Positions 7,039 to 15,948 of a DNA stretch of 64,000 bases are shown piece after piece. Under the pieces are notes generated by a model, which searched no databases, was not told the origin of the DNA, and saw only the letters and a program-made list of their open reading frames with translations. Both the position numbers and the translations under genes were made by a program. Source of the DNA: Paraburkholderia piptadeniae (GTDB lineage: Bacteria; Pseudomonadota; Gammaproteobacteria; Burkholderiales; Burkholderiaceae). The stretch covers positions 186,001-250,000 of the forward strand of contig NZ_CYGY02000035.1 of the NCBI RefSeq assembly GCF_900007165.1. The letters run 5' to 3'. The stretch's first letter is position 1; each line of letters opens with the position of its first letter.

Positions 7039-8301
7039 TCATTTCGCGTACGAGATCCGATAGATCGCGCCCGCGTAGTCGTCGGAGACGAGCAGCGATC
7101 CGTCCTGCAACTGCTGCACGTCGACGGGACGTCCCATGTACTCGCCGTTCGGCGTGAGCCAGCCTTCCGCAAACACCTCCGTCTCGCCGACGGTGCCATC
7201 ATCCTTGACAGACGTGAACATGATGCGCGCGCCGATCGGCTTCGTCCGGTTCCATGAGCCGTGCTCGGCGTCGAAAATGCCGCCCTGGTACTTCGCCGGG
7301 AACATCTTGCCCGTGTAGAACGTCATGCCGAGGTCGGCCGCGTGCGCCGCGTATTCGACCACGGGGAACACGACGCCGGCGGGCGGCGTGTCCTTCCTGT
7401 ACTCTTCCGTGCGCACCTTGCCGCCGCCGTACCACGGAAAGCCGAAGTTCTCGCCTGCCTTCGTCGCGTGGTTGAGTTCGCCGGGCGGGATGTCGTCGCC
7501 CATGCCGTCCACCTGGTTGTCGGTGAACCAGAGCGTCTTGTCTTTAGGGCTGAAATCGAGGCCCACCGAATTGCGCACGCCGTGCGCATAGACCTCGCGG
7601 TTCTTGCCGTTCTGGTCCATGCGGATGATGCCTGCGAGACCGTTCCTGTCGAGCTCGGCGAGCTTGTCCTTCGGCGGCACGTTCCAGGGCTGGCCGAGCG
7701 CGATATACAGCTTCTTGTCCGGCCCGACCCGGCAGTAGCGCGCGCCGTGGTTGAAGCTTTCGAACTGCGTCGGAATCAGCTTGCCTTGCGGCACGACGAC
7801 GGCGGCCGCGACGTCGGGCCCGCGTTCGCCGAAGAACTGCGCGGCGGGAAACGCCAGCACGCGGTTCTGCTCGACGATGTACAGCACGCCGTCTGCCGAG
7901 AAGCACACGCCGTTGGGCACCTTGAAGTTGATGGAACTCGCGAACTGCACGACATCGTCGGCGACCCGCCGCTTCGTCCGGTCCGTCACCTGCCACACAT
8001 GATCCTTGTATGTGCCGACAAAGACCACGCCCGTCGACGGCTCGATCGCCATCGCACGCGCCTCGGGCACGACGGCATACAGCTCGATCCTGAAGCCGGG
8101 CGGCAGCTTGATCGCCTTCAGGTTCTCGCGCAGCGCATCGGCGCGCGCGCCTGTCTGCGGCACGACTTCGGCCGGCCTGGTATTGCCCGTCGTCTTGAAG
8201 TTCGACAACGCCTGGAGGTTGTCCTGAGCCGCATGCGCAGCGGGCAGAACCGCGAGCGCCGCGCTGACGACGAGCGGCAGAAGCCTCGGAATTGCGTTCA
8301 T
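7039..8301 (-). CDS. Exported sorbosone/glucose-dehydrogenase-like beta-propeller protein
   Basis: 420 residues with a Sec signal peptide (LLPLVVSAALAVLPAAHA). The mature part has the repeats of the soluble glucose dehydrogenase/L-sorbosone dehydrogenase family: LPPGFRIELYA, GVVFVGTYKDHVW, ARYCRVGPDKKLYIALGQP, VYAHGVRNSVGLDFSP, LWFTDNQVDG and FGFPWYGGG. Members oxidise sugars or aldehydes in the periplasm, often with PQQ, passing electrons to a cytochrome c. The adjoining cytochrome gene is only a remnant here, so the electron acceptor may be encoded elsewhere. The substrate is uncertain. Confidence 0.8.
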   Translation of the reverse strand: MNAIPRLLPLVVSAALAVLPAAHAAQDNLQALSNFKTTGNTRPAEVVPQTGARADALRENLKAIKLPPGFRIELYAVVPEARAMAIEPSTGVVFVGTYKDHVWQVTDRTKRRVADDVVQFASSINFKVPNGVCFSADGVLYIVEQNRVLAFPAAQFFGERGPDVAAAVVVPQGKLIPTQFESFNHGARYCRVGPDKKLYIALGQPWNVPPKDKLAELDRNGLAGIIRMDQNGKNREVYAHGVRNSVGLDFSPKDKTLWFTDNQVDGMGDDIPPGELNHATKAGENFGFPWYGGGKVRTEEYRKDTPPAGVVFPVVEYAAHAADLGMTFYTGKMFPAKYQGGIFDAEHGSWNRTKPIGARIMFTSVKDDGTVGETEVFAEGWLTPNGEYMGRPVDVQQLQDGSLLVSDDYAGAIYRISYAK

Positions 8302-8612
8302 CGTGATGTCCCCACTGTTCGTGATGTCGTTTGTTGGAATTGCAACTACTGGAAAGACATGAACGTTTCGGGCGCTTCAGGTGATGAAGGTCTGCGTGCC
8401 TCAATCGTCTGGCTATTGACTGTTATAGGCGATGTCGCAGCAAACGACGAACAAATGTCCATCGGCTCGATGCAAGCAAAGGCGGCATGCAAAGACGGGC
8501 GCAAACCGGCCTTTGCAAAATGGAAAAAATGAGAAATCGGTGAAGGCAGTGCTTCGACGCGCCGCGAAAACGGGACGTGACAGGCGCCTCGCCCCGCGAG
8601 AGAGGGGAAGAG
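8302..8612. other. Intergenic stretch with no recognised gene
   Basis: A 311-bp gap between two minus-strand genes. The left part must hold the promoter of the dehydrogenase gene. No open frame with family character, tRNA or convincing terminator is seen. A short CCCC-GCGAGAGA-GGGG dyad lies just past the end of the UbiA gene (about 8594-8609). Confidence 0.5.
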
Positions 8613-10034
8613 CTAGATGGCCAGCAGCATCGTCGTTGCGCAAAGTCCGATCACGGCGCAACTGACCTTGTCCTTGAAAGCGAAGACGATGGGGTCGTCG
8701 TGCATCTGGCCGCGAAACGCGATCATCCAGATCCGGCTTACCCAGAAGAGCGTCAATGCGAACATCACCCACAGCGCCTTCGGATGACGGTACAGCAGCT
8801 TGAGTTCCGGCGAGTTCAGATACAGCGCCAGCACGAGCACCGCGAGGTAAGCCGAAGCGGTGCCGAATGAGCGCAGGATCGACATGTCCTGCGTGATGTA
8901 ACCGCGGCCCGCCGCTTTCATTTTTCCTGTGCGCCGGATACTGTCCAGTTCGACGTAGCGCTTGACCATCGCAAGGCTCAGGAAAATCGGCACGCAAAAG
9001 AGGCTCAACCAGTAAGAGAGAAAGATGCCCGTCGCCGCGCCGCCTGCCACCACGCGTACCGTGTAGAGGCACGAAAGCGTGAACACATCGACGAGTGCGA
9101 TCCGTTTGAGGTTGAACGAATACGCGACCGTCGTGGCGAAGTACGCGACGAGGACGGCGGCGAACTGCAACGGCAAAAACGCCGCGAGCCCCGCGGAGCC
9201 CACCAGCAGAACGCTCGCGAGCACAATGCCGAACGACAGCGACAGGTTGCCCGACGCAAAGGGCCGGCTGCGTTTGCGTTCATGTCTGCGGTCCGCGTCG
9301 AGATCGAGCATGTCGTTCACGAGATACACGGAAGACGCGCACAGGCTGAACGACGCAAACGCGATCAGCGACGCGACGATCGAATGGACATCGGTGAAGC
9401 GATGCGCAGTCAGCAGCGGCACGAAGATCAGCAGGTTCTTGACCCACTGGTGCACGCGCATTTCCTTGAGCACGAGCGGCAAAAACCGGCGCCTGTTTTC
9501 GAAGAAGATGATCGCGTCGTTGACCTTTCGCGCCGCCGCCGCAATGTGGCGATCACCGACCACAATCGCCCTGCGCGCCTGACGCCAGACGGGCACGTCG
9601 GCCAGCGCGTCGCCACAATAGTCGAAGCCGCCATCGCCGAAGCGGTCGACCAGTTCCTTGGCCTTCGTGCGGCCCAGCAGATTGCGCTCGCCGTTGCTCG
9701 CGAATACCCCTTCGAACATGCCGAAGTGACTCGCGACCTGATCGGCGAAACGCTGATTGGATGCCGTGCACAGGTAAAGCGGACGGCCCGACGAACGCTC
9801 GTCGCGAAGATAGTCCACCAGTTGGGTGTTGTACGGCAGCAGGCCGACGTCGATGGTCACGCGCTGCGCGATCTGTTCCTTCAGATAGGCCTTGCCGCGC
9901 AGCATCCAGGCGATGCACAGAAAAATCGCCCACGGACGTTGCTTGAGCAGAACCAGAAAACCTTCGAGGAGAACATCGGTGCGCGTCAGCGTGCCGTCCA
10001 GATCGACGCACAATGGAACCGCCGCGTTCGCCAT
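8613..10034 (-). CDS. HAD phosphatase fused to UbiA-type prenyl(phosphoribosyl)transferase (DPPR-synthase-like)
   Basis: The start at 10034 (MANAAVPLCVDLDGTLTRTD) has GGAG upstream; it gives 473 residues. Residues 1 to about 190 form a HAD domain: DLDGTLTRTD (motif I), LCTAS (II), a Lys in GRTKAKELVD (III) and GDALADVPVW (IV). The rest is a polytopic UbiA domain with VNDMLDLDADRRHERKRSRP (NDxxDxxxD) and the second motif YSFNLKRIALVDVF. This domain resembles Rv3806c, which joins polyprenyl phosphate to PRPP. The HAD part could supply the following dephosphorylation. It is the last gene of a DprE1/DprE2/GtrA operon. The substrate is inferred from context. Confidence 0.75.
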   Translation of the reverse strand: MANAAVPLCVDLDGTLTRTDVLLEGFLVLLKQRPWAIFLCIAWMLRGKAYLKEQIAQRVTIDVGLLPYNTQLVDYLRDERSSGRPLYLCTASNQRFADQVASHFGMFEGVFASNGERNLLGRTKAKELVDRFGDGGFDYCGDALADVPVWRQARRAIVVGDRHIAAAARKVNDAIIFFENRRRFLPLVLKEMRVHQWVKNLLIFVPLLTAHRFTDVHSIVASLIAFASFSLCASSVYLVNDMLDLDADRRHERKRSRPFASGNLSLSFGIVLASVLLVGSAGLAAFLPLQFAAVLVAYFATTVAYSFNLKRIALVDVFTLSCLYTVRVVAGGAATGIFLSYWLSLFCVPIFLSLAMVKRYVELDSIRRTGKMKAAGRGYITQDMSILRSFGTASAYLAVLVLALYLNSPELKLLYRHPKALWVMFALTLFWVSRIWMIAFRGQMHDDPIVFAFKDKVSCAVIGLCATTMLLAI

Positions 10035-10148
10035 AGCACTCTCCGCAAAGTCATGGATACCGCCGCGTCGCGCCTGCGCGCGGTACGCGACGATCACAGC
10101 GGATGCTAGCGAACGCGGTCTACGCGTTCTGTGCGCCAACGCACCCCG

Positions 10149-10574
10149 TCATGCGAACACGAATCGCTTGTCGAGCTGATATTTCGTGAAGTAGCCGGCC
10201 GTGAGTCCGATCGCGCCGCCCATGAAGCGCGCCGCTTCCGTATGGAAGATTGCGTCCGCACCGAACTCGAAGATCCAGAATACGAATGTCGTGCCGATCC
10301 CCATGACGACGTACAGCACGAACGTGCGAATGCCGTGTCCAAGGCTGCGGTCTTCGTGACGAAAGATGTGTGACTTGTCGAGCACGTATTTGACGACGAG
10401 CCCGACTGCCGTCCCCACGCACACGGACAGCGCAACCGTGTACGGTCCACGATAGAGACACAGCGCGATCTTCTGGCTGCCCAGGTTGGCGACGATCGAA
10501 ATTGCGGCAAAGGCGGCATACCACGCGACAAGCCGCGCTCCGCCCGGCGGTGCTTCCAGTGCGCCGTCGCTCAC
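10149..10574 (-). CDS. GtrA-family membrane protein
   Basis: 141 residues from a GTG at 10574 that overlaps the TGA of the preceding SDR gene (GTGA), indicating coupled translation. It has four hydrophobic segments and the GtrA features: YAAFAAISIVANLGSQ, VALSVCVGTAVGLVVKYVLD and the C-terminal AGYFTKYQLDKRFVF. GtrA proteins are thought to help move polyprenyl-linked sugars across the inner membrane; Rv3789 in mycobacteria sits beside DprE genes in the same way. Here it would fit flipping of a lipid-linked pentose, which is an inference. Confidence 0.82.
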   Translation of the reverse strand: MSDGALEAPPGGARLVAWYAAFAAISIVANLGSQKIALCLYRGPYTVALSVCVGTAVGLVVKYVLDKSHIFRHEDRSLGHGIRTFVLYVVMGIGTTFVFWIFEFGADAIFHTEAARFMGGAIGLTAGYFTKYQLDKRFVFA

Positions 10575-11323
10575 AACGATGCCCGCTTGAAGACGAATTG
10601 CGGCAGCGCCCGGATCACCAGCATGATGGCACTCCAGAACCACGGCGTATAAAGCGTGTCCTTGCGACTTTCGATTGCACGCACGATGTCGCCGGCCACC
10701 CTGTCGGGCGTGGCGACCAGCGCGCCCGGCAGCGACAGGCCGGCCGTCATCGGCGTATCGACGAAGCCGGGCTTCACGATCAGAAGTCCCACGCCGCGCT
10801 TGAAGAGGCGCGCGCGCAAGCCTTCGCAAAACGTCGTCACGGCTGCCTTGGCCGCCCCATACACATAGTTCGAAGGCCGGCCCCTGTCGCCCGCCACCGA
10901 CGAGATCACGGCAATCATCCCGTGCCGCTGCGTATCGAACATATCGGCGACGCGCGTGAGCAGTGCGATCGTCGACACCGCGTTCGTGTCGATCTCGCGC
11001 ACGGCCGCGTCGGCATCGCGCTCGCAGAGCGCCTGATCGGGCAGCGAACCATGCGCGAACAACGCGATGTCGATGCGCCCCAACGCCGTGCTGCACGCTT
11101 CGAGCATCGCGCGATGCTGACCATGATCGTTCACGTCGAGCACACAGGTTTCGACCTTTCGCGCGCCGCGAGCGAAGAGATCGCGCGCGACCGCTTCGAG
11201 CCGGGCTGCGTTGCGGCCCGTGATGAAGAAGCCGACACCGTCCCCCGAGTCCTTCTGCAGCCAGCAACGCGCGCACGCAATCGCGATTGCCGATGATCCG
11301 CCTACCACGAGAATGTTCTTCAT
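10571..11323 (-). CDS. Short-chain dehydrogenase, DprE2-like
   Basis: The start at 11323 (MKNILVVGGSSAIAIACAR) overlaps the stop of the upstream oxidase gene (ATGA); a longer in-frame start would run far into that gene. 250 residues. It has the SDR cofactor motif (VGGSSAIA, like the GGxSxIG of DprE2), LFAHGS, the catalytic Ser ISSVAGDRG and YVYGAAKAA (YxxxK), plus PGFVDTPMT. DprE2 reduces the 2-keto intermediate made by DprE1, completing ribose to arabinose epimerisation on the lipid carrier. The neighbours support this role. Confidence 0.8.
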   Translation of the reverse strand: MKNILVVGGSSAIAIACARCWLQKDSGDGVGFFITGRNAARLEAVARDLFARGARKVETCVLDVNDHGQHRAMLEACSTALGRIDIALFAHGSLPDQALCERDADAAVREIDTNAVSTIALLTRVADMFDTQRHGMIAVISSVAGDRGRPSNYVYGAAKAAVTTFCEGLRARLFKRGVGLLIVKPGFVDTPMTAGLSLPGALVATPDRVAGDIVRAIESRKDTLYTPWFWSAIMLVIRALPQFVFKRASL

Positions 11324-12642
11324 GATCGTGTCGTCCGCCTCCAGAAACGCGACATCAACGCAGGGTCGCGATACCTTTCGAGTTCTTCCCACCGTGGATA
11401 AGCCGCGCGAAAATCAGCGCCGCTCATATGCGCGTCTTTCGCGGGGTACTGGCGCCCGCCCGCTTCGCGCACGACGGCATCGAGCCGCGCAAAAAGCGCG
11501 GCGTTCTTCGATTCGCGCTGAGGGAAGTCGAGCGCAAGCGAAACGCCGGGCAGCGGAAACGACAGCAGACCCGGCGATTCGAGCGTGCCGCACCGCTTGA
11601 GCACGGCGAGGAACGAACCCGAGCCGCTTTGCGAAATCGTCCGCAGTATCTCCTTCATTGCATCGCGCGCGACGGCATCGGGAATCACGCACTGGTGCTG
11701 CTGAAAACCGCGCCGCCCGTAAAGACGATTCCAGTTGTGAACGGCGTCGAGCGGATAGAAGAAAGTCTGCAAGTCGGTTTCGCTGTACCGGATCTCTTGC
11801 CTGTGCCTTTTGAAATAAAGCGTGTTGAAGGCCTTGAGCGTGTACTGATTGACGGGCGACCACGGCAGGACGAACGGCACGTTTCGCGTTCGCTTTCTTG
11901 TCAGCGACAGATCGCCGTCGTGAGCGTGATCGCCCGACATGTAGATGCCTCGTCCGAGCGACGCGCCCGTGCTCAGGCAATCCACCCAGGCGACGCAATA
12001 CTCGTGACGGGCATCGAGTTCAGAAGAGAGCCGAAAGAACTCGTCGAGATTCTCGAAGCGCGCGCTGACGACGGACAGACGGCTCGAACGCACGCGCATC
12101 AACTGGATCTCGACCCATTCGATCACGCCCGTCAGGCCGAGTCCGCCAATCGTTGCGCGAAAGAGCGCCGTGTTCCTGTCGGGCGCGCACTCGGTCGCCG
12201 TGCCGTCGGAGCGCAGTAGCGAAAAGCATCTGACGTGACGGCCGAACGTGCCACGAACGTGATGGTTCTTGCCGTGCACGTCGTTCGCCATCGCGCCCGC
12301 AAGCGTGGCAAACTGCGTGCCCGGCGTGACGGGCAGCATCCAGCCGCGCGGCACCGCGACGTCCAGCACTTCCCCAAGTGTGACGCCCGCCTCCGCGCGC
12401 AGCACGCCGCGCTCCCAGTCGGCGCTGATGAAACGGTCGAGGCCGCGAAGATGCAGCACATGGTCGGTCGCGCCGAGGCAACTGTCTCCGTAACTGCGCC
12501 CATTGCCATACGGCAACGTGGTGACGTTTTCCGCCCGGGCGCGGGCAAGCACCGACTGTACGGCATCTCGCCATAGGGGCGAGCTGCTGCGTTGGGGTGC
12601 GTACGGATAACGCCCCCATGACTGAAGCTTCGATGCGCTCAT
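11320..12642 (-). CDS. FAD-linked oxidase, DprE1-like (decaprenylphosphoryl-ribose 2'-oxidase family)
   Basis: About 440 residues. The FAD domain has YGNGRSYGDSCLG, TPGTQFATLAGAMANDVHGK with NHH, and GLGLTGVIEWVEI. The substrate domain has FFYPLDAVHNWNRLYGRRGF and, near the C-terminus, YPAKDAHMSGADFRAAYPRW, which carries the Lys matching the catalytic K418 of mycobacterial DprE1. The position matching Cys387, the benzothiazinone target, is Ala (PGVSLALDFP). ATG 12642 is chosen; a TTG at 12651 is an alternative, and neither has a strong ribosome site. It is the first gene of the DprE1-DprE2-GtrA-UbiA operon. Confidence 0.82.
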   Translation of the reverse strand: MSASKLQSWGRYPYAPQRSSSPLWRDAVQSVLARARAENVTTLPYGNGRSYGDSCLGATDHVLHLRGLDRFISADWERGVLRAEAGVTLGEVLDVAVPRGWMLPVTPGTQFATLAGAMANDVHGKNHHVRGTFGRHVRCFSLLRSDGTATECAPDRNTALFRATIGGLGLTGVIEWVEIQLMRVRSSRLSVVSARFENLDEFFRLSSELDARHEYCVAWVDCLSTGASLGRGIYMSGDHAHDGDLSLTRKRTRNVPFVLPWSPVNQYTLKAFNTLYFKRHRQEIRYSETDLQTFFYPLDAVHNWNRLYGRRGFQQHQCVIPDAVARDAMKEILRTISQSGSGSFLAVLKRCGTLESPGLLSFPLPGVSLALDFPQRESKNAALFARLDAVVREAGGRQYPAKDAHMSGADFRAAYPRWEELERYRDPALMSRFWRRTTRS

Positions 12643-12765
12643 TGCGGACAAGACCGGACGTGTCTCGGATCAATGGCATGAGCGTAGCCGCTCCCGATTC
12701 CGGGGACCGTTACTTACCTCACAAAGGCGAGCGACTCCCTGCGATGCCCCTGCGGGAAATGGAGT

Positions 12766-13797
12766 TCAGTAAGTGTCGAACACCTGCTGCAATGCAACGG
12801 GCGTCGCGTGTCCCGCCGCCAGCGCGAGCATCAGCAGCACGCGCGCCTTGTACGGATTGAGCGCGCCCGCCGTCACGAAACCGAGCGTATCGTCGGACGC
12901 GGCGCCGTTGCGCATCACGTGCCCCGAGCCGACGCGCGACGAGCGCACGATCGCCACGCCCTTTGCCGCGGCCTCGGCGAGCGCCGTCTGCACGGTCGCG
13001 TGGATCGAGCCGTTGCCCGTGCCCGCCACGACGATGCCCTTCACGCCCGCGGCCACGAGCGCATCGACGGCGATGCGCGACGCGCCCGCATAGCTCGTCA
13101 CCACTTCGACGACGGGCCATTGCGCGCCGGTCGATGCGATCGCGAAGGGCGTCGCCGTCGTATGCGGCCGCACGACGGCACGCTGAAACTCGACGCGTCC
13201 GTCCTGCACCCAGCCGAGCGCGCCGATTTCCGGCGAGTGAAAGGCATCGACGGCATAGGTGCTGGTCTTCACGACATCGCGCGCGCTATGGATGCGGTTG
13301 TTGAACGCAACGAGCACGCCCTGCCCTTTGGCATGCGCGCTGCCCGCGACCGTCACCGCATTGAGCAGATTCAGCGGACCATCGGCCGACAACGCCGACG
13401 ACGGCCGCATCGCCGCCGTCACCACGACGGGCTTGTCGCTCTTCACGGTGAGGTGCAGCAGATACGCGGTTTCTTCGAGCGTGTCGGTGCCGTGCGTGAT
13501 GACGACGCCGTCGATCCCGGAGGAGGCCAGCAGTTCGTCGACGCGCTGCGCGAGCTTCGTCCACAGCGCGAGCGCCATGTCCTTGCTGTCGACGCTCGCG
13601 ACCTGCTCGGCCTGCACGTTCGCCACCGTCGCCAGCGACGGCACGGCCGCAAGCAGTTGCCCGACGCCGACGACGCCCGCCTGATAGCCCGACGTATTGG
13701 TCGCATCGGGCGCCGCGCCCGCGATCGTGCCGCCCGTGGCGAGCACGGCGATGCGCGGCAGCGCGGACGATGTAGAGGTAGTCGTGGAAGTATTCAT
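12766..13797 (-). CDS. L-asparaginase (type II-like)
   Basis: From the ATG at 13797 the protein has 343 residues. Both catalytic threonine motifs are present: AVLATGGTIAG and VITHGTDTLEETAYLL, with TAAMRPSSALSADGPLNL following. It hydrolyses asparagine to aspartate and ammonia. A longer start at 13833 is possible, but TACAAT (13810-13805, minus strand) lies between the two and looks like a -10 box, which favours the shorter form. No clear signal peptide is seen, so a cytosolic location is more likely than the periplasm. Confidence 0.88.
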   Translation of the reverse strand: MNTSTTTSTSSALPRIAVLATGGTIAGAAPDATNTSGYQAGVVGVGQLLAAVPSLATVANVQAEQVASVDSKDMALALWTKLAQRVDELLASSGIDGVVITHGTDTLEETAYLLHLTVKSDKPVVVTAAMRPSSALSADGPLNLLNAVTVAGSAHAKGQGVLVAFNNRIHSARDVVKTSTYAVDAFHSPEIGALGWVQDGRVEFQRAVVRPHTTATPFAIASTGAQWPVVEVVTSYAGASRIAVDALVAAGVKGIVVAGTGNGSIHATVQTALAEAAAKGVAIVRSSRVGSGHVMRNGAASDDTLGFVTAGALNPYKARVLLMLALAAGHATPVALQQVFDTY

Positions 13798-13880
13798 GGC
13801 GGCGATTGTAAGCGATGCGCCCGCTGCCGCCATCGATGAAAACGCGAGCGTTCGTGTGAGGCTCGCGACGCCTGCAACGC

Positions 13881-14807
13881 CTATGCCGCTTCGCGCAGCT
13901 GGCTCGCGATGTCCGCTTCGTGCAGTTGCGGCGCAAACATCTCGATCAGACGATACGCGTAGCCGCGCAGGAAAGCGCCCTTGCGCAAGCCGACACGCGT
14001 CGTGCTCGCCTCGAACAGATGCTGCGTGTCGAGCGCGACGAGCTCGATGTCGCGCTTCGGATCGAACGCCATCGCCGCGACGATGCCGATGCCCATGCCG
14101 AGCTCGACGTAGGTCTTGATCACGTCGGCGTCGATGGCCGTCAGCACGACGTCGGGCAGCGCGCCCGCCTTCGCGAACGCCTGGTCGATATGCGAGCGGC
14201 CCGTGAAGTCCTGGTCATACGTGACGATGGGGTACTCCGCGATCTCTTCGAGTGTCAGGTTCTCGCGGCCCACGAGCGGGTGATCCTTCGGCACGACCAC
14301 GACGTGATGCCACGAATAGCACGGGAACGTCAGGATGTCGGGATAACGGTCGAGCGCTTCCGTCGAAATGCCGATGTCCGCTTCGCCGTTGATGATCATC
14401 TGCGCGATCTGCTGCGGACTGCCCTGGCGCAGCGCGAGGTGCACCTTCGGATAGACCTCGGTGAACTGGCGCACCACTTTCGGCAGCGCGTAGCGGGCCT
14501 GCGTGTGCGTCGTCGCGACGACGAGATGGCCATTGTCCTGGTCCGCGTATTGACGCGCGACGCGGCGCAGGTTCTCCGCATCGAGCAGCATCCGCTCGAT
14601 CAGCTGATGCACGGCCTTGCCGGGTTCCGTGAGGCCCGTCAGGCGCTTGCCGCGCCGGATGAAGATGTCGACGCCCAGTTCGTCTTCGAGGTCCTTGATC
14701 TGCTTCGATACGCCCGACTGCGACGTGTACAGCACATTCGCCACTTCCGTCAGGTTCATGTTCTGCCGCACGGCTTCGCGCACGAAACGCAATTGCTGGA
14801 AATTCAT
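13881..14807 (-). CDS. cysB: CysB-type LysR regulator of sulfur assimilation
   Basis: 308 residues, starting MNFQQLRFVREAVRQNMNLT with the recognition helix in TSQSGVSKQIKDLEDELGVD, which is diagnostic of CysB/Cbl. The C-terminal domain binds acetylserine-type inducers or sulfate. It ends the sbp-cysT-cysW-cysA run on the same strand, 67 nt after cysA. It should activate the sulfate uptake genes upstream under sulfur limitation. Burkholderia has CysB and a paralogue (SsuR) for sulfonates; position favours CysB. Confidence 0.9.
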   Translation of the reverse strand: MNFQQLRFVREAVRQNMNLTEVANVLYTSQSGVSKQIKDLEDELGVDIFIRRGKRLTGLTEPGKAVHQLIERMLLDAENLRRVARQYADQDNGHLVVATTHTQARYALPKVVRQFTEVYPKVHLALRQGSPQQIAQMIINGEADIGISTEALDRYPDILTFPCYSWHHVVVVPKDHPLVGRENLTLEEIAEYPIVTYDQDFTGRSHIDQAFAKAGALPDVVLTAIDADVIKTYVELGMGIGIVAAMAFDPKRDIELVALDTQHLFEASTTRVGLRKGAFLRGYAYRLIEMFAPQLHEADIASQLREAA

Positions 14808-14874
14808 GTTGAAGTGTCCGGTTCGGCCAGAGTCAATGTGTTGTTAGCTGCATCATGGGAAACAAATGCGCAAA

Positions 14875-15933
14875 TCACTGCGCGGGAAACACGCGCAACG
14901 CGCGCGGCACGGCCGTCGCGCCATCGCCGACGGCCAGTTGCAGGCCGCGCCATGCTTCGCGATCGAGTTCCGCTTCGAGCACATGGCCTTCGCGCGCTTC
15001 GAGCTCGACGCGCACCGAGCCGCCCAGCGTCACCACGCGCCGCACGCCGACGACGATGCCCTCGCGATGCCCCGCCGACTGCGGATACAGCGCGAGATCG
15101 TGCGGACGCACATACGCGAAGGCCGGCCCCTGAAAATGCGCGTCGATCGCAATCGGCTGCGCGGCGCCATCGACGACGAAGCCCTTGCCGTCGACGCTGC
15201 CATGCAGCCGGTTCGCCGCGCCGAGAAACTCGTAGACGAACGACGTCTGCGGATGATCGTACACGTCTTGCGGGCTGCCGACCTGCTCGACGTGTCCGTG
15301 ATTCAGCACGACGATGCAGTCCGCGACTTCGAGCGCTTCCTCCTGGTCATGCGTGACGAAGATCGTCGAGATATGCAGATCGTCGTGCAGACGTCGCAGC
15401 CAACTGCGCAGTTCCTTGCGCACCTTTGCATCGAGCGCGCCGAACGGTTCGTCGAGCAACAGCACTTTCGGCTCGACGGCCAGCGCGCGCGCCAGTGCAA
15501 TCCGCTGCCGTTGCCCGCCCGACAGCTCCGACGGATAGCGTTGCGCGAGCCAGTCGAGCTGCACGAGCTTCAGCAGCTCGTGCACCTTCTCGCGAATCGC
15601 GGCTTCCGAAGGACGCTCCTTGCGCTGCTTCACGCGCAAGCCGAATGCGACGTTCTCGAACACCGTCATATGACGGAACAGCGCGTAGTGCTGGAACACA
15701 AAACCGACGTTGCGCTCGCGCGCGCCCACTTCCGCGACGTCCTGGCCTTGCAGCATGACCTCGCCCGCATCCGCGTATTCGAGGCCCGCGATCACGCGCA
15801 GCAGCGTGGTCTTGCCGCAGCCCGAGGGTCCCAGCAGCGCGACGAGTTCGCCCGGCGGAAAATCGAGCGAGACGTTGTCGAGCGCGGTGAAGTCGCCAAA
15901 GCGTTTTTGCAGATTGCGTACGGTGATGCCCAT
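14875..15933 (-). CDS. cysA: Sulfate/thiosulfate ABC transporter ATPase
   Basis: 352 residues. Walker A GPSGCGKTT, Q-loop VFQHYALF, signature LSGGQRQRIALARAL, Walker B VLLLDEPFGALD and H-loop VTHDQEEA are all intact. The C-terminal part is the TOBE-type regulatory domain of CysA/MalK proteins. It powers uptake through CysT and CysW with the periplasmic Sbp. It starts 15 nt after cysW. Confidence 0.95.
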   Translation of the reverse strand: MGITVRNLQKRFGDFTALDNVSLDFPPGELVALLGPSGCGKTTLLRVIAGLEYADAGEVMLQGQDVAEVGARERNVGFVFQHYALFRHMTVFENVAFGLRVKQRKERPSEAAIREKVHELLKLVQLDWLAQRYPSELSGGQRQRIALARALAVEPKVLLLDEPFGALDAKVRKELRSWLRRLHDDLHISTIFVTHDQEEALEVADCIVVLNHGHVEQVGSPQDVYDHPQTSFVYEFLGAANRLHGSVDGKGFVVDGAAQPIAIDAHFQGPAFAYVRPHDLALYPQSAGHREGIVVGVRRVVTLGGSVRVELEAREGHVLEAELDREAWRGLQLAVGDGATAVPRALRVFPAQ

Positions 15934-15948
15934 CTTCGACCACTCTCC

